DNA from: Propionibacteriaceae bacterium | Lineage (GTDB): Bacteria > Actinomycetota > Actinomycetes > Propionibacteriales > Propionibacteriaceae | Length of the DNA stretch: 64,000 bases | Direction: 5' to 3' | Assembly (NCBI GenBank): GCA_009782915.1 | Contig: WRIC01000009.1 | Span: 26,154-90,153 of the forward strand | Shown here: in pieces, positions 43,773-53,374 of the stretch | Numbering within the stretch: position 1 is the stretch's first letter | Layout of the letters: every line of letters starts with the position of its first letter | Program-made: the position numbers and the translations under genes | The notes under the pieces: model-generated | Database searches by the model: none | Told to the model about the DNA's origin: nothing | The model's input: only the letters and a program-made list of their open reading frames with translations

Positions 43773-45928
43773 TGCTGATCCTTTCCGTTCATCAGATCGG
43801 CTATGCGACGTACGGACTCCATCTGATAAATATCCTCCAACATCAGTCGCTTTCCAGTGTGGTCACCTAGTGGAACCCTCCAATTAGGATACTCGTCGAC
43901 TGTTCCCGGTTGGTTCTGGGTACGCCGCTCACCCAAGGCGTCCGTGAGCGCCACACACTTCAGTTTGGCTGGAGTGGAACGCAGAAAACGATACAGGGCT
44001 TCCATGACCTGGTGAGGATCACGCTGACCGGTGGCAAGGAAACCCCGATCCTCCAGAAAACAAATCGTCTTCATTTGATCGTGTGAATCCCGCTCCAGCT
44101 CCTCAGCAAGTGGTCGGGTTAAAAGACCCAGGTCGCTGCGAAGCTGAACATGACTCTGCTCAAGATAACCCAACGTGGGGGGAAGATCATGGGTGGTGAC
44201 CGATGCCAGACACAGATTCCGCCACTTCTCGGGCGGGAGTAGCCCCTCCCCGGTTTGCTCAAACCACACCACCGAGGTTCCCAAGACACCACGGTCAGTC
44301 AAGTAATCCCTCACCCACGGTTCAACCGTACCCAGGTCTTCACCAATCACCAGCGCCCCGGCCCGCTGCGCTTCCAGAGCAATAATTCCCACCATCGCCT
44401 CATGGTCATAGCGAAGATAGGTTCCCTGATCAGGACTCATGCCCTGGGGAATCCACCACAGCCGAAACAAACCCATAACATGATCGATGCGTACACCGCC
44501 AGACCTACTCGACGAGGAATCAGATCCACCGTGGTCAGTGGAATCCGACAACAGCGCTGCCATCATCGCACGAACAGGCTCATACCCCTGCTGCGCTAAA
44601 CGATGAGGGCTCCATGGTGGTTGAGACCAATCCTGTCCCACCTGATTGTAGGCATCCGGTGGGGCACCTACTGTTACCCCAGGAGCAAACAGATTCCGAC
44701 GCGCCCACACCTCTTCGCTAGCCTGGCTCACCCCCACAGCAAGATCGCAGAGAACCCCCACCTTCATTCCTGCCCGCTGCGCCATCTTATGGGCTCCACG
44801 GGCTTGCTGGTGCGCCACCCATTGAAGCCACATATGGAATCTCAGTCGATCTCCCTGCGTGGCGACAAAGTCACGTACCTCCTGGGAGGAAGGGTCCTGG
44901 AAACTGGGGGGCCATTTCTTCCAATCCTGACCGTACTTCTCCGTGAGAACACACCAGGTGGCATAGGTGGACAATGCGGAGCCTTCACTGCGAATGAAAT
45001 CCTCGAAGGTCTGCTCACTCATGTCATCTTGTGGTTGGGCAAAAATCAGTTCAAGAGCTGCCCTCTTGCGCGTCCACACCTCGTCGCGAGTAATCAACTC
45101 AGAGTCACTGGTCGCCTTCATCGCCATCTGGCGAAAGGCCTCCACCGTGGCCTGCACCTCATCAGAGGCGCGATAACACTGGCGGATCTGACCAGGGCGA
45201 ATATAGATCGGATTGATATAACGCCTTGTCGAAGGGTAGTACGGGGAAGGGTCCATCGGTTCGGTCACCTCACACACATGGGTGGGGTTAATCAAAATGA
45301 AGTCAGCACCCAGCTCCTGTTTCGCCCAGTACGCCAAGCCACCCAGATCATAGAAATCACCCACCCCCCAGGAGCCCTCACTACAGATCGAATACAGCTG
45401 CACCATGAACCCCCAGAGCGAATCAATCCCCTGTGATGTGGTGAGCTGTGAAGGAGTGATGATCAGTGGGGTCGAGAAGGTTACCCCATCTGATTCCAAG
45501 GTGAGCTGGTGATACCCCAGTGGAACATCGCCCGGAATACTGAAACTTGCGCGCCCCACCGCTCGGTCGCCAACCATACGATCCGGTTCCCAGTTATCCA
45601 CCTGATCGAGTACGCGCGTTGCTCCATCTTCTTCGGTGAGCCACACCTGGGCAGGGCGCCCAGAATCCACATGGACGTTGATGGTTTTTTCTTCCCCCTG
45701 CTGCACAACAATATAAGGTGGAACAGGTTGTTTCCACGGCTTGTCTTCCAGATCCTTCAAAGCCCGATCAACCCAATCCTCGCCACTGACATCCACACCG
45801 AGACCAGCAAGGCAGGCATGAATCGTCTCTGGGGAAACAACCTGGGTCTCACCACGATAATCCACGTACGAGGTGGACACTCCATGCCCCTGGGCAAGGT
45901 GGGCCAAGCGGGGATCAATTTCAGGCAT
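43769..45928 (-). CDS. malQ: 4-alpha-glucanotransferase
   Basis: GSWGVGDFYDLGGLAYWAKQELGADFILINP, GVRIDHVMGLFRLWWIP; start at MPEIDPRLAHL. Confidence 0.95.
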   Translation of the reverse strand: MPEIDPRLAHLAQGHGVSTSYVDYRGETQVVSPETIHACLAGLGVDVSGEDWVDRALKDLEDKPWKQPVPPYIVVQQGEEKTINVHVDSGRPAQVWLTEEDGATRVLDQVDNWEPDRMVGDRAVGRASFSIPGDVPLGYHQLTLESDGVTFSTPLIITPSQLTTSQGIDSLWGFMVQLYSICSEGSWGVGDFYDLGGLAYWAKQELGADFILINPTHVCEVTEPMDPSPYYPSTRRYINPIYIRPGQIRQCYRASDEVQATVEAFRQMAMKATSDSELITRDEVWTRKRAALELIFAQPQDDMSEQTFEDFIRSEGSALSTYATWCVLTEKYGQDWKKWPPSFQDPSSQEVRDFVATQGDRLRFHMWLQWVAHQQARGAHKMAQRAGMKVGVLCDLAVGVSQASEEVWARRNLFAPGVTVGAPPDAYNQVGQDWSQPPWSPHRLAQQGYEPVRAMMAALLSDSTDHGGSDSSSSRSGGVRIDHVMGLFRLWWIPQGMSPDQGTYLRYDHEAMVGIIALEAQRAGALVIGEDLGTVEPWVRDYLTDRGVLGTSVVWFEQTGEGLLPPEKWRNLCLASVTTHDLPPTLGYLEQSHVQLRSDLGLLTRPLAEELERDSHDQMKTICFLEDRGFLATGQRDPHQVMEALYRFLRSTPAKLKCVALTDALGERRTQNQPGTVDEYPNWRVPLGDHTGKRLMLEDIYQMESVRRIADLMNGKDQQ

Positions 45929-46634
45929 GGGAGCCCTCCTGGGTAGGTTGAGGAATATCACGAACCAGCAAGGTCGAAGCGAAAACATCGGTCACCGACT
46001 GTTTGCGGGGATGCCACAGCGGAAGTAACACGTTCACAATCTGGACCAAGGCAAACCACGACGTACCGGTCGAAAACAGCGCCCAGCCCAATCCTTTAGA
46101 AATCGAGCGCATCCAACCAGGTTTCTCTTCCACGAATCTCGGATAACCGGCCAGCGACAGCCATCTCATTGGTAGAGGGGCCTTGATCACTTTCACACCC
46201 ATCAGGCGGTGCCCCACTGTGGCTCCACGCACACCCAACATGATGATGGAATAAAAGGCCGTGATCACCCCGAGAACAAGCACCACAGTCATCGAAGCCT
46301 CAGCAAGCGCCTGAGGAGGTTCAACAAAGCGCCCCAATCGTGCGCCCTCCATAAACTCTGCTCGATAAGTGGTCGCGAGCTTATTCCAACCGGTGACCAA
46401 GTCGGGCACAGACAGATTCAACACCACACCGGTCAAAATCCACGCAATGATCGTGTCCACTATTCCCGCACCACACCGACTCCACCACGATGCCAAAGGA
46501 AACAGCAGAGCTGGGTCTCTCGGAGGCGACTTCCGAACCACCTTGGACCACGCACTACCCGACCAAAAACGCTCCTGAGCAGGGTGAGCCGGATCAGGAT
46601 ACCAACCCCGGTCGGGGGAACTCGCGGACTTCAC
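45921..46634 (-). CDS. RDD family membrane protein with N-terminal DUF2510-like segment
   Basis: GWYPDPAHPAQERFWSGSAW (DUF2510-like) plus RDD region (LASWWSRCGAGIVDTIIAW... RGATVGHRLMGVKVI). Confidence 0.8.
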   Translation of the reverse strand: MKSASSPDRGWYPDPAHPAQERFWSGSAWSKVVRKSPPRDPALLFPLASWWSRCGAGIVDTIIAWILTGVVLNLSVPDLVTGWNKLATTYRAEFMEGARLGRFVEPPQALAEASMTVVLVLGVITAFYSIIMLGVRGATVGHRLMGVKVIKAPLPMRWLSLAGYPRFVEEKPGWMRSISKGLGWALFSTGTSWFALVQIVNVLLPLWHPRKQSVTDVFASTLLVRDIPQPTQEGSHA

Positions 46635-46652
46635 CAGACTATTGTGCCAGAT

Positions 46653-47897
46653 TCAGCGAACCTGGCCATCACCAGTGATCACATATTTAGTGGTGGTCAT
46701 CTCAGGTAGAGCCATCGGGCCACGGGCGTGAAGTTTCTGAGTGGATATCCCAATCTCTGCACCAAAACCAAACTGTTCGCCATCAGCAAACCGACTCGAT
46801 GTGTTGACAAAGACACAGGCGCAATCCATCTCAGCAATGAAACGTTTCTGGTGGGAGGCGTCATCGGAGATGATCGTTTCCGAATGCCCAGAGGTGTGAT
46901 CGCGAATGAAAGCGATCCCCTCATCAATCCCATCCACAATCGCAACCCGAAGATCAAGGCTCAAGGCTTCGTTATCCCAATCGTCGTCGGTGACATCGGT
47001 GATCCTTGAATCAAGAGACTGCGCCTGGGAGTCGCCGTGAACCGAAACCCCAGCCTTCACCAAGGCGTCCACAGCATCAGGAATGAACAGCTTTGCAATC
47101 TCTGCGTCCACCACAAGAGTCTCCAGCGCATTACAGACCGAGGGCCGTTGAGTTTTCGCATTCAACATGATGTCGATAGCCATCTGTTGGTTGGCTGACC
47201 GATCAACATAGAGGTGACAGTTGCCAGAACCCGTTTCCAGTACGGGCACCTGAGCGCCACGTACCACTGCTTCAATGAGCGAAGCCCCACCACGAGGAAT
47301 AAGCACATCCACCAAACCACGCGCCGCCATCATGGTGTCAGTGACCGAGCGATCCCCCTCCACCAGCGAGATAGCACGAGGATCAATGTTGGCGTTGCTC
47401 AAACCCTCCTGGAGTGCCGCCACTATAGCCCTATTAGAGTTCGTAGCACTCGACGAACCCCTCAGCAACACTGCATTACCGGACTTGAGACAGATCCCAG
47501 CAGCATCAGCAGTCACATTAGGGCGAGCCTCATAGATGATCCCCACCACACCCAGGGGAACCCGTACCTGGTCAATATGAACACCATTAGGCAACTGCCA
47601 CCCGCGAATCACCTCACCGACCGGGTCAATCAGATTCGCTAAGGCGCGCAAACCCTGAGCCATGGATTCCAGGCGCGCCGAATCTAATCTCAGCCGATCG
47701 AGCAAAGCATCACTCACCCCGGCCGTGCGCGAGCTCTCCACATCCTGAGCATTTGCACTCAAAATCTGTGGCTCATGAGCCAACAGCGCCTCAGCCATGG
47801 AATGCAACGCAGCGTCCTTAGCCCCACGGGTCAATGTGGCAACGCCGAGCGAAGCCTCACGCGCACCGCGAGCAAGATCAACAAACTCAGTATTCAT
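46653..47897 (-). CDS. proA: Glutamate-5-semialdehyde dehydrogenase
   Basis: 414 aa; IYEARPNVTADAAGICLKSGNAVLLRGSS, ETGSGNCHLYVD. Confidence 0.97.
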   Translation of the reverse strand: MNTEFVDLARGAREASLGVATLTRGAKDAALHSMAEALLAHEPQILSANAQDVESSRTAGVSDALLDRLRLDSARLESMAQGLRALANLIDPVGEVIRGWQLPNGVHIDQVRVPLGVVGIIYEARPNVTADAAGICLKSGNAVLLRGSSSATNSNRAIVAALQEGLSNANIDPRAISLVEGDRSVTDTMMAARGLVDVLIPRGGASLIEAVVRGAQVPVLETGSGNCHLYVDRSANQQMAIDIMLNAKTQRPSVCNALETLVVDAEIAKLFIPDAVDALVKAGVSVHGDSQAQSLDSRITDVTDDDWDNEALSLDLRVAIVDGIDEGIAFIRDHTSGHSETIISDDASHQKRFIAEMDCACVFVNTSSRFADGEQFGFGAEIGISTQKLHARGPMALPEMTTTKYVITGDGQVR

Positions 47898-47922
47898 GCA
47901 CTCACACTACCGCACACAACTG

Positions 47923-48026
47923 TGTGAAAAGGGGACGGGGCGTTTGTCACACGCGTGTGACATGTGAAAAGGGGACGGGGCGTTTGTCACACGCGTGTGA
48001 CAACCGCCCCGTCCCCTTTTCTGTCA
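47923..48026. repeat. Family-B repeat array: two direct 40-bp copies plus an inverted arm
   Basis: TGTGAAAAGGGGACGGGGCGTTTGTCACACGCGTGTGACA at 47923 and 47963, then ACAACCGCCCCGTCCCCTTTTCTGTCAC inverted. Confidence 0.95.
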
Positions 48027-49178
48027 CGCTAGGACCATGTCGTCGCGGTGAACCACGGGTTTGGTGAACTCCTCACCCAAGTCGGCTGAAATCTCTGCTG
48101 AAGTGCGCCCCACCATGGTGACCAAATCTTGGGAATCACGTCCCACTGCACCGCGGGCAATGACCTCACCAGACGAATCCACAATCTCCACCGGGTCACC
48201 TGCGCTAAAAGGGCCCTCCAGACCAATCACCCCAGCCGCCAAAAGAGAGGCACCAGTCGATCTCAGAGCCCGAACAGCGCCATCGTCAATGATAATCCGG
48301 CCCTGGGTCTCACTAGCATGGGCAAGCCATCCCTCTCGGCGAGAAAACCTCTTTCCGCTGGCTGCGAACACCGTACCCACCTGTTCACCAGCCAGAATCG
48401 CTTCGGCCTGATCCCAGCGGGCCAAACCCACAGGGATACCAGCCTCACTGGCCAACCGAGCAGCCTCCACCTTGGTCGCCATGCCACCGCTGCCCACACC
48501 CGAGGAACCCGCCTTGAGCACATCCGCTTCGATATGGGTCAGATCAGGGACAAAAGTGATCAGCTCCGCACGAGAATCCGAAGGATGATGAGTGAACAAC
48601 CCCTGCGTGTCAGTCAACAAAATCAAGGCGTCCGCGCGTACCAACTCGGCCACCAGAGCAGCCAAATAGTCGTTGTCACCCATACGAATCTCCTGGGTGG
48701 CAACCGTGTCATTCTCATTGACCACCGGAATCACCCCCAGGCGGGTCAACGCCCCAAAAGTCTGCAGCGCATTGGTGTAGCTCGACTTCTGCGAGAGATC
48801 CTCCTTGGTGAGCAACACCTGGGCGGTGTGAAGATCAAACTTGGCGAAACCCTGGGTGTAGGCGGCCATGAGCTGGCCCTGACCCACTGCAGCAGCTGCC
48901 TGTTGTTGAGCGACATCAGTGGGGCGCTGAGAAAACCCCAGCGGTTCCAACCCGGCGGCGATAGCTCCCGAACTCACCAGGACGATTTCCGAGCCACGCA
49001 ATTGACGCTGTGCAAGAGCCTCAACGATCACAGTCAGATGGCCCAGATCCAGTCCAGCTCGGGCAGACGCCAGGGAGGAGGAGCCAACCTTCACCACCAC
49101 TCTCCTGGCTGTCGATAGGTGAGTACGCAGGGCAGCCTCAGCTGTGTCGTCTGGGATGACAGGTGTTGTTGTGCTCAC
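48024..49178 (-). CDS. proB: Glutamate 5-kinase (with PUA domain)
   Basis: VVKVGSSSLASARAGLD, QLMAAYTQGFAKFDLHTAQVLLT, VNENDTVA, SGVGSGGMATKVEAARLASEAGI. Confidence 0.96.
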   Translation of the reverse strand: MSTTTPVIPDDTAEAALRTHLSTARRVVVKVGSSSLASARAGLDLGHLTVIVEALAQRQLRGSEIVLVSSGAIAAGLEPLGFSQRPTDVAQQQAAAAVGQGQLMAAYTQGFAKFDLHTAQVLLTKEDLSQKSSYTNALQTFGALTRLGVIPVVNENDTVATQEIRMGDNDYLAALVAELVRADALILLTDTQGLFTHHPSDSRAELITFVPDLTHIEADVLKAGSSGVGSGGMATKVEAARLASEAGIPVGLARWDQAEAILAGEQVGTVFAASGKRFSRREGWLAHASETQGRIIIDDGAVRALRSTGASLLAAGVIGLEGPFSAGDPVEIVDSSGEVIARGAVGRDSQDLVTMVGRTSAEISADLGEEFTKPVVHRDDMVLA

Positions 49179-49214
49179 CTGACAGAGTCTACCGGGTGTG
49201 GTGAATCCTCATCC

Positions 49215-49315
49215 CGTCATTCTGTGGACGGCAACGACCGTCTCACAGAATCCAGACTCCACAGTTAGACAACTGGGTAGTCTGGACCCTGCGACTTCGC
49301 GCAGGGAGACGGAGG
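49215..49315. repeat. Family-A element with GTG/CAC stem variant on left arm
   Basis: CCGTCATTCTGTGGACGGCAACGACCGTCTCACAGAATCCAGA...TCTGGACCCTGCGACTTCGCGCAGGGAGACGG. Confidence 0.9.
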
Positions 49316-49334
49316 GGTGAACGTGAGAAACACA

Positions 49335-49393
49335 CCGGCCCCTTGTCACGTGACCGGTCCCTTGTCACGTGACCGGCCCCTTGTTACGTGACC
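49335..49393. repeat. Three 19-bp tandem repeats CCGG(C/T)CCCTTGT(C/T)ACGTGA
   Basis: Copies at 49335, 49354 and 49373; contain GTCACGTGAC palindromes. Confidence 0.93.
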
Positions 49394-49445
49394 AAAATGT
49401 CGTCGGGGCAAACAATGAGTCCAAATTCACGTATTCTTGGGTGTG

Positions 49446-50165
49446 ATGACATACTCTTCACCTCCTCGCGGCGGACCACGGCGATCAGCTCAAAGGTCAC
49501 AGTCGTCGCCCTCAGCCACCCCACGTCGGGCGTACGGCCACGAAGACAATACCGACATCACGGCCGGGTATACCTATGGGGGAATCCAACCTGTGGAAGA
49601 ATCCCTGCATCGTTCCACTGATGCCAGGGATCCGATTGTTCCCTCAGCCCAACCAACGAGGTCCATCGACCACTACAAACCCAAGACCCAGATCGCAATC
49701 CTCATCGGAATGGGGCTCCTGCTGATCGTGACCCTCGCTGGGGGAATCCTTATCAATCAGATTCCCGCCCCCGGTCCAACCGTGAACGCCACACCCTCTC
49801 GACTGCCACCACCGACACCCCTGCCCTCCGATGGGCGTACTGGTGGTCTACCGTTCAAAGACAAAGATGTCGAAGGATACTGGAAGATCGTGGAAGCCAA
49901 TTGGGAGGATGATTCGCTGACCATCACCATCAATATCCAGGTTGATGAAGGAATCCTCTACTACAGTTTCTATGCTTACGCCACCGATGATCTCACCCAG
50001 CATTACCCTGTCGAGGGTATAGCTGAGGATCTGACTGCCGGGTTTGCTGGCCCGGGTGACACAGTACGAGGAACCCTCACTTTTAACCTGCCACCCCAAC
50101 CCATGACACTCATCCTAGTTGGGATAGGGCAGAACCAAATCTCGGCTCTCTCTATCGATATCTGA
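49446..50165 (+). CDS. Single-TM hypothetical protein with extracytoplasmic beta-rich domain
   Basis: MTYSSPPRGGP start; QIAILIGMGLLLIVTLAGGILINQI TM segment. Confidence 0.65.
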   Translation: MTYSSPPRGGPRRSAQRSQSSPSATPRRAYGHEDNTDITAGYTYGGIQPVEESLHRSTDARDPIVPSAQPTRSIDHYKPKTQIAILIGMGLLLIVTLAGGILINQIPAPGPTVNATPSRLPPPTPLPSDGRTGGLPFKDKDVEGYWKIVEANWEDDSLTITINIQVDEGILYYSFYAYATDDLTQHYPVEGIAEDLTAGFAGPGDTVRGTLTFNLPPQPMTLILVGIGQNQISALSIDI

Positions 50166-50233
50166 GCAAGATCTGTGGATTCCTTCACCAACACGCCCCC
50201 GCAGTAGGCACTAGGGGTCGAAGTACGGTAGCG

Positions 50234-50257
50234 TTAACCTACGCAACCGTAAGTTAA
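50234..50257. promoter_or_regulatory. Palindromic operator candidate TTAACCTACG-CAAC-CGTAAGTTAA upstream of fadD
   Basis: 9/10 matched 10-bp arms with 4-bp spacer; ends 10 bp before fadD ATG. Confidence 0.6.
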
Positions 50258-50267
50258 GGATGGCGAG

Positions 50268-51947
50268 ATGGTCGATTACGCTGCGCTCTACCAGCCCGGG
50301 GTGCCACGCCAGATAAACCTGCCCACAGGATCCCTGGTGGACATGGTGGACAAGGCAGTCACCGAATCTGCCGATCGGATAGCCCTCGATTTCTTCGGGC
50401 GCACCACCACGTACCGCCAACTAGGCGACCAGATATCCCGCGTGGCTGAAGGGTTGCGAACCCTGGGAGTGAGCGCTGGGGATCGAGTAGCCATCATCCT
50501 GCCCAACTCCCCTCAACATGTGGTCGCCTACTACGCCATCCTTCGCCTCGGCGCCATTGTGGTTGAACACAATCCCCTCTACACCTCGCGTGAGCTTCGC
50601 CACCTCTTCGAGAACCACACAGCCCGGGTGGCTATCGCATGGGATAGCGCTGTTGAGAAGCTACGCAGCCAACCCGATGATATTGGCCTTGAGCACATCA
50701 TCTCGGTGAACCTTCTCCACGAATTCCCAGCCATGAAAAGAATGGCACTGAAACTCCCTGTCCCCTCCCTGCGCGCAACACGAGCCAAGCTCACCACCAA
50801 GGTTCGCGGGGAAATGACGTGGAAGGACCTGCTCAAACACAAACCACTGAAGAAGAACCATCCCCGACCACAGGTCAGTGATATTGCAGCCATTCAATAC
50901 ACCTCCGGCACAACAGGGTTGCCCAAGGGCGCGATCCTCACCCACCTCAACCTTCACTCCAACGCCACCCAGGGCAAAGCCTGGATGCCCGAAACCCAGC
51001 TTGGCCACGAAGTGTTCTATGCCTTCCTTCCTTTCTTCCATGCTTTCGGTACGACCACCCTGCTCATCTATGGAATCCTCCAACAGGCAAGAATCCATCT
51101 CTTCCCCACCTTTGATGTCTCCCTGGTTTTGGCCGCAGCGAAAAAAGACCCACCCACGGTCCTCGTTGGCGTACCACCCATCTTTGAAGCCCTCGCCGCC
51201 ACAGCGAAAAAGCGCAAGATTTCTTTGGCCTCCGCTAAATTCTGTCTGTCTGGAGCGATGAGCCTGCCCGTGTCTACCTTGGAAACCTGGGAGTCCAGCG
51301 CGGGGGGTCGCCTTGTTGAAGGGTACGGGATGACCGAAGCTTCACCGGTGTGCCTCGGAAACCCCTTCCACCACACTCGACGCCCCGGAACAATAGGTCT
51401 GCCTTTCCCCTCAACCGATATTCGCATCGTGGACCCCGATGATCCATCCCGCGAAGTCACCCAAGGGGAACGCGGTGAGTTGCTCGTACGCGGACCCCAA
51501 GTATTCTCCGGCTACTGGAATAACCCCGAGGAAACAGCCAAAGTGCTGCTCGACGGTGGATGGTTAGCCACAGGGGACATCGTCGTCCAGGACGCTGATG
51601 GTTTCACCGCTGTGGTGGATCGCAAGAAAGAACTCATCATCACCTCAGGGTTCAACGTCTCCCCCACTGAGGTGGAATTGGTCCTCCAGTCCTATCCAGG
51701 AATCGTTGATGCCACAGTGGTTGGGTTGCCTCATCCCCATGCGGGCGAAGAAGTAGTGGCTGGGCTCGTGATGGAAACAGGCCACAGTGCTGACCTGGAG
51801 GCCATTCGTGGCTTCTGCAAAACCCGGCTTGCTGCATATAAGGTTCCTCGGCGAGTCTTCGAGATGGACGAATTACCGAAGTCTCTCCTGGGGAAAGTGC
51901 TACGGGCAGAGGTACGTACGCGCCTGATCACCCATGCCAAAGGCTAG
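50268..51947 (+). CDS. fadD: Long-chain fatty-acid--CoA ligase (AMP-forming)
   Basis: 559 aa; IQYTSGTTGLPKGAILTHLNL, EGYGMTEASP, GWLATGDI, KELIITSGFNVSPTEVE. Confidence 0.93.
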   Translation: MVDYAALYQPGVPRQINLPTGSLVDMVDKAVTESADRIALDFFGRTTTYRQLGDQISRVAEGLRTLGVSAGDRVAIILPNSPQHVVAYYAILRLGAIVVEHNPLYTSRELRHLFENHTARVAIAWDSAVEKLRSQPDDIGLEHIISVNLLHEFPAMKRMALKLPVPSLRATRAKLTTKVRGEMTWKDLLKHKPLKKNHPRPQVSDIAAIQYTSGTTGLPKGAILTHLNLHSNATQGKAWMPETQLGHEVFYAFLPFFHAFGTTTLLIYGILQQARIHLFPTFDVSLVLAAAKKDPPTVLVGVPPIFEALAATAKKRKISLASAKFCLSGAMSLPVSTLETWESSAGGRLVEGYGMTEASPVCLGNPFHHTRRPGTIGLPFPSTDIRIVDPDDPSREVTQGERGELLVRGPQVFSGYWNNPEETAKVLLDGGWLATGDIVVQDADGFTAVVDRKKELIITSGFNVSPTEVELVLQSYPGIVDATVVGLPHPHAGEEVVAGLVMETGHSADLEAIRGFCKTRLAAYKVPRRVFEMDELPKSLLGKVLRAEVRTRLITHAKG

Positions 51948-51949
51948 GA

Positions 51950-53065
51950 CTACAAACCTGTCTTCATCGTGACCACGGGCGCCTCTGTGAGCGACAACTG
52001 GAACATCACCCCATGGGTTTTAAGTTCAGGGACCTGATAAACGAAGAGTCCTTCGGCCTGTTCCCCAGCCCTCAAATCAAGAACAATGAAAGGGTTCGTT
52101 TCACCACCAGGGCCCTTCGCTGCGACCATACCGGGAAGATCAGGGAGATACTCCGTACCATCTGTTCCCACTAAAACCGACCGAGAGTGAACATGGAGAT
52201 AGGTCTGGGACCCACCATAGGTGACCTTCACCGGAACAAGGACATAGACGTATGCTTCCTCGGGTTTCGTTGAGCCCAATGCATCAGCAACGGTTGCCTC
52301 ATCGGTGATCGTGAAGGTCACTGGCCCGTAATAACAGGTGAATGCAGCTGCTTCCCCCACGGCAATAGGACCGAGTGTCTCCACGGGTGAGCCTTGAGAA
52401 GCTGTGGGCGAAGAATCTGTAGCGGTGGGATCTTGCGTCGGGCTACTAGAGAGACCCAGATAGGCCAAGATTCCCACACCCCCCACCAGGAGAACACTCA
52501 AAGCGATCAGGATAATCAGCAGTGCACGATTGAATCTTCCCGGCTTGGTTGGTGGTACGGGCTCAGGTGATGGTTCGCTGTCTGCCACTGGGGAAGGCTG
52601 AGGTGGGGTGTCTGTCTGAGGTGCTTCATCGCCTTGCGGTGCAACTTCGAGTGGCTGGTCAACTTCTTGTGACTGGTCAACTTCTGGGGGGTGGGGAGCT
52701 TGTGGGGCTTGGGGAGCAATCGCTGAAACCTGAGGTATTGCCCCCTGTGGTTGAGTGGGTGGAGTGGATTGAGTGGGTGGAGTGGGTGCTGTGGGCTGTG
52801 TGGGTTGACTGGGTGGTATGGGTTGACTGGGTGGTATGGGTTGACTGGGTTCTGATGGCTGAATGGGTGCTGGTGACTGAATGGGTTCTGGGTGATCCAC
52901 CGGCTGGGGAAGATCTCCAACCCAAGGTGGTGTAGCAGCAGGAGCTGCTTCAGGAATCGACTGAGCTGTCCACGGTTGAGCTTTCGTCGCGGGTAGGGCA
53001 GGCGGGACAAAGGGTTCCGAGGTTGAGCCAGTGTTCGCCACCTCTTCTTGGGCTTGGTCCATCAC
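51950..53065 (-). CDS. Proline/Ser/Thr-rich single-TM protein with C-terminal DUF4352-like domain
   Basis: SQPIPPSQPIPPSQPTQPTAPTPPTQ repeats, RFNRALLIILIALSVLLVGGVGILAYLGL TM, C-terminal beta-rich domain. Confidence 0.7.
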   Translation of the reverse strand: MMDQAQEEVANTGSTSEPFVPPALPATKAQPWTAQSIPEAAPAATPPWVGDLPQPVDHPEPIQSPAPIQPSEPSQPIPPSQPIPPSQPTQPTAPTPPTQSTPPTQPQGAIPQVSAIAPQAPQAPHPPEVDQSQEVDQPLEVAPQGDEAPQTDTPPQPSPVADSEPSPEPVPPTKPGRFNRALLIILIALSVLLVGGVGILAYLGLSSSPTQDPTATDSSPTASQGSPVETLGPIAVGEAAAFTCYYGPVTFTITDEATVADALGSTKPEEAYVYVLVPVKVTYGGSQTYLHVHSRSVLVGTDGTEYLPDLPGMVAAKGPGGETNPFIVLDLRAGEQAEGLFVYQVPELKTHGVMFQLSLTEAPVVTMKTGL

Positions 53066-53374
53066 CTTTTCCTTAGGTCAATTCAGTGCCCAAGGGTATC
53101 GCATTGCGACCAACCTGACGATTCCTGCGTACACCACATGCTCCTTGTGATGTTCCCCCAACTGATCCATCACCGTCATTACCGTGATCAACAACAAGCT
53201 TTTCTCACAATCCATTGCGACAATTTTCGTCATTTTATTTTCATCAATAATTCTTCAAGAAAACTCAGTCAATCGTTTGCGTCAATCCTTTGTGTGATGT
53301 ATCTTTGGGAGCCAGCAGGCGATACACTGGCACTATTATTCTCACAACATTGAAACAACTCAAGAAGGGATGCC

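Noticed and set aside
52740-52900. Minisatellite-like GGTTGACTGGGTGGTAT repeats
   Set aside because: They are the coding repeat of the Pro-rich protein at 51950-53065 on the minus strand, not an independent element.
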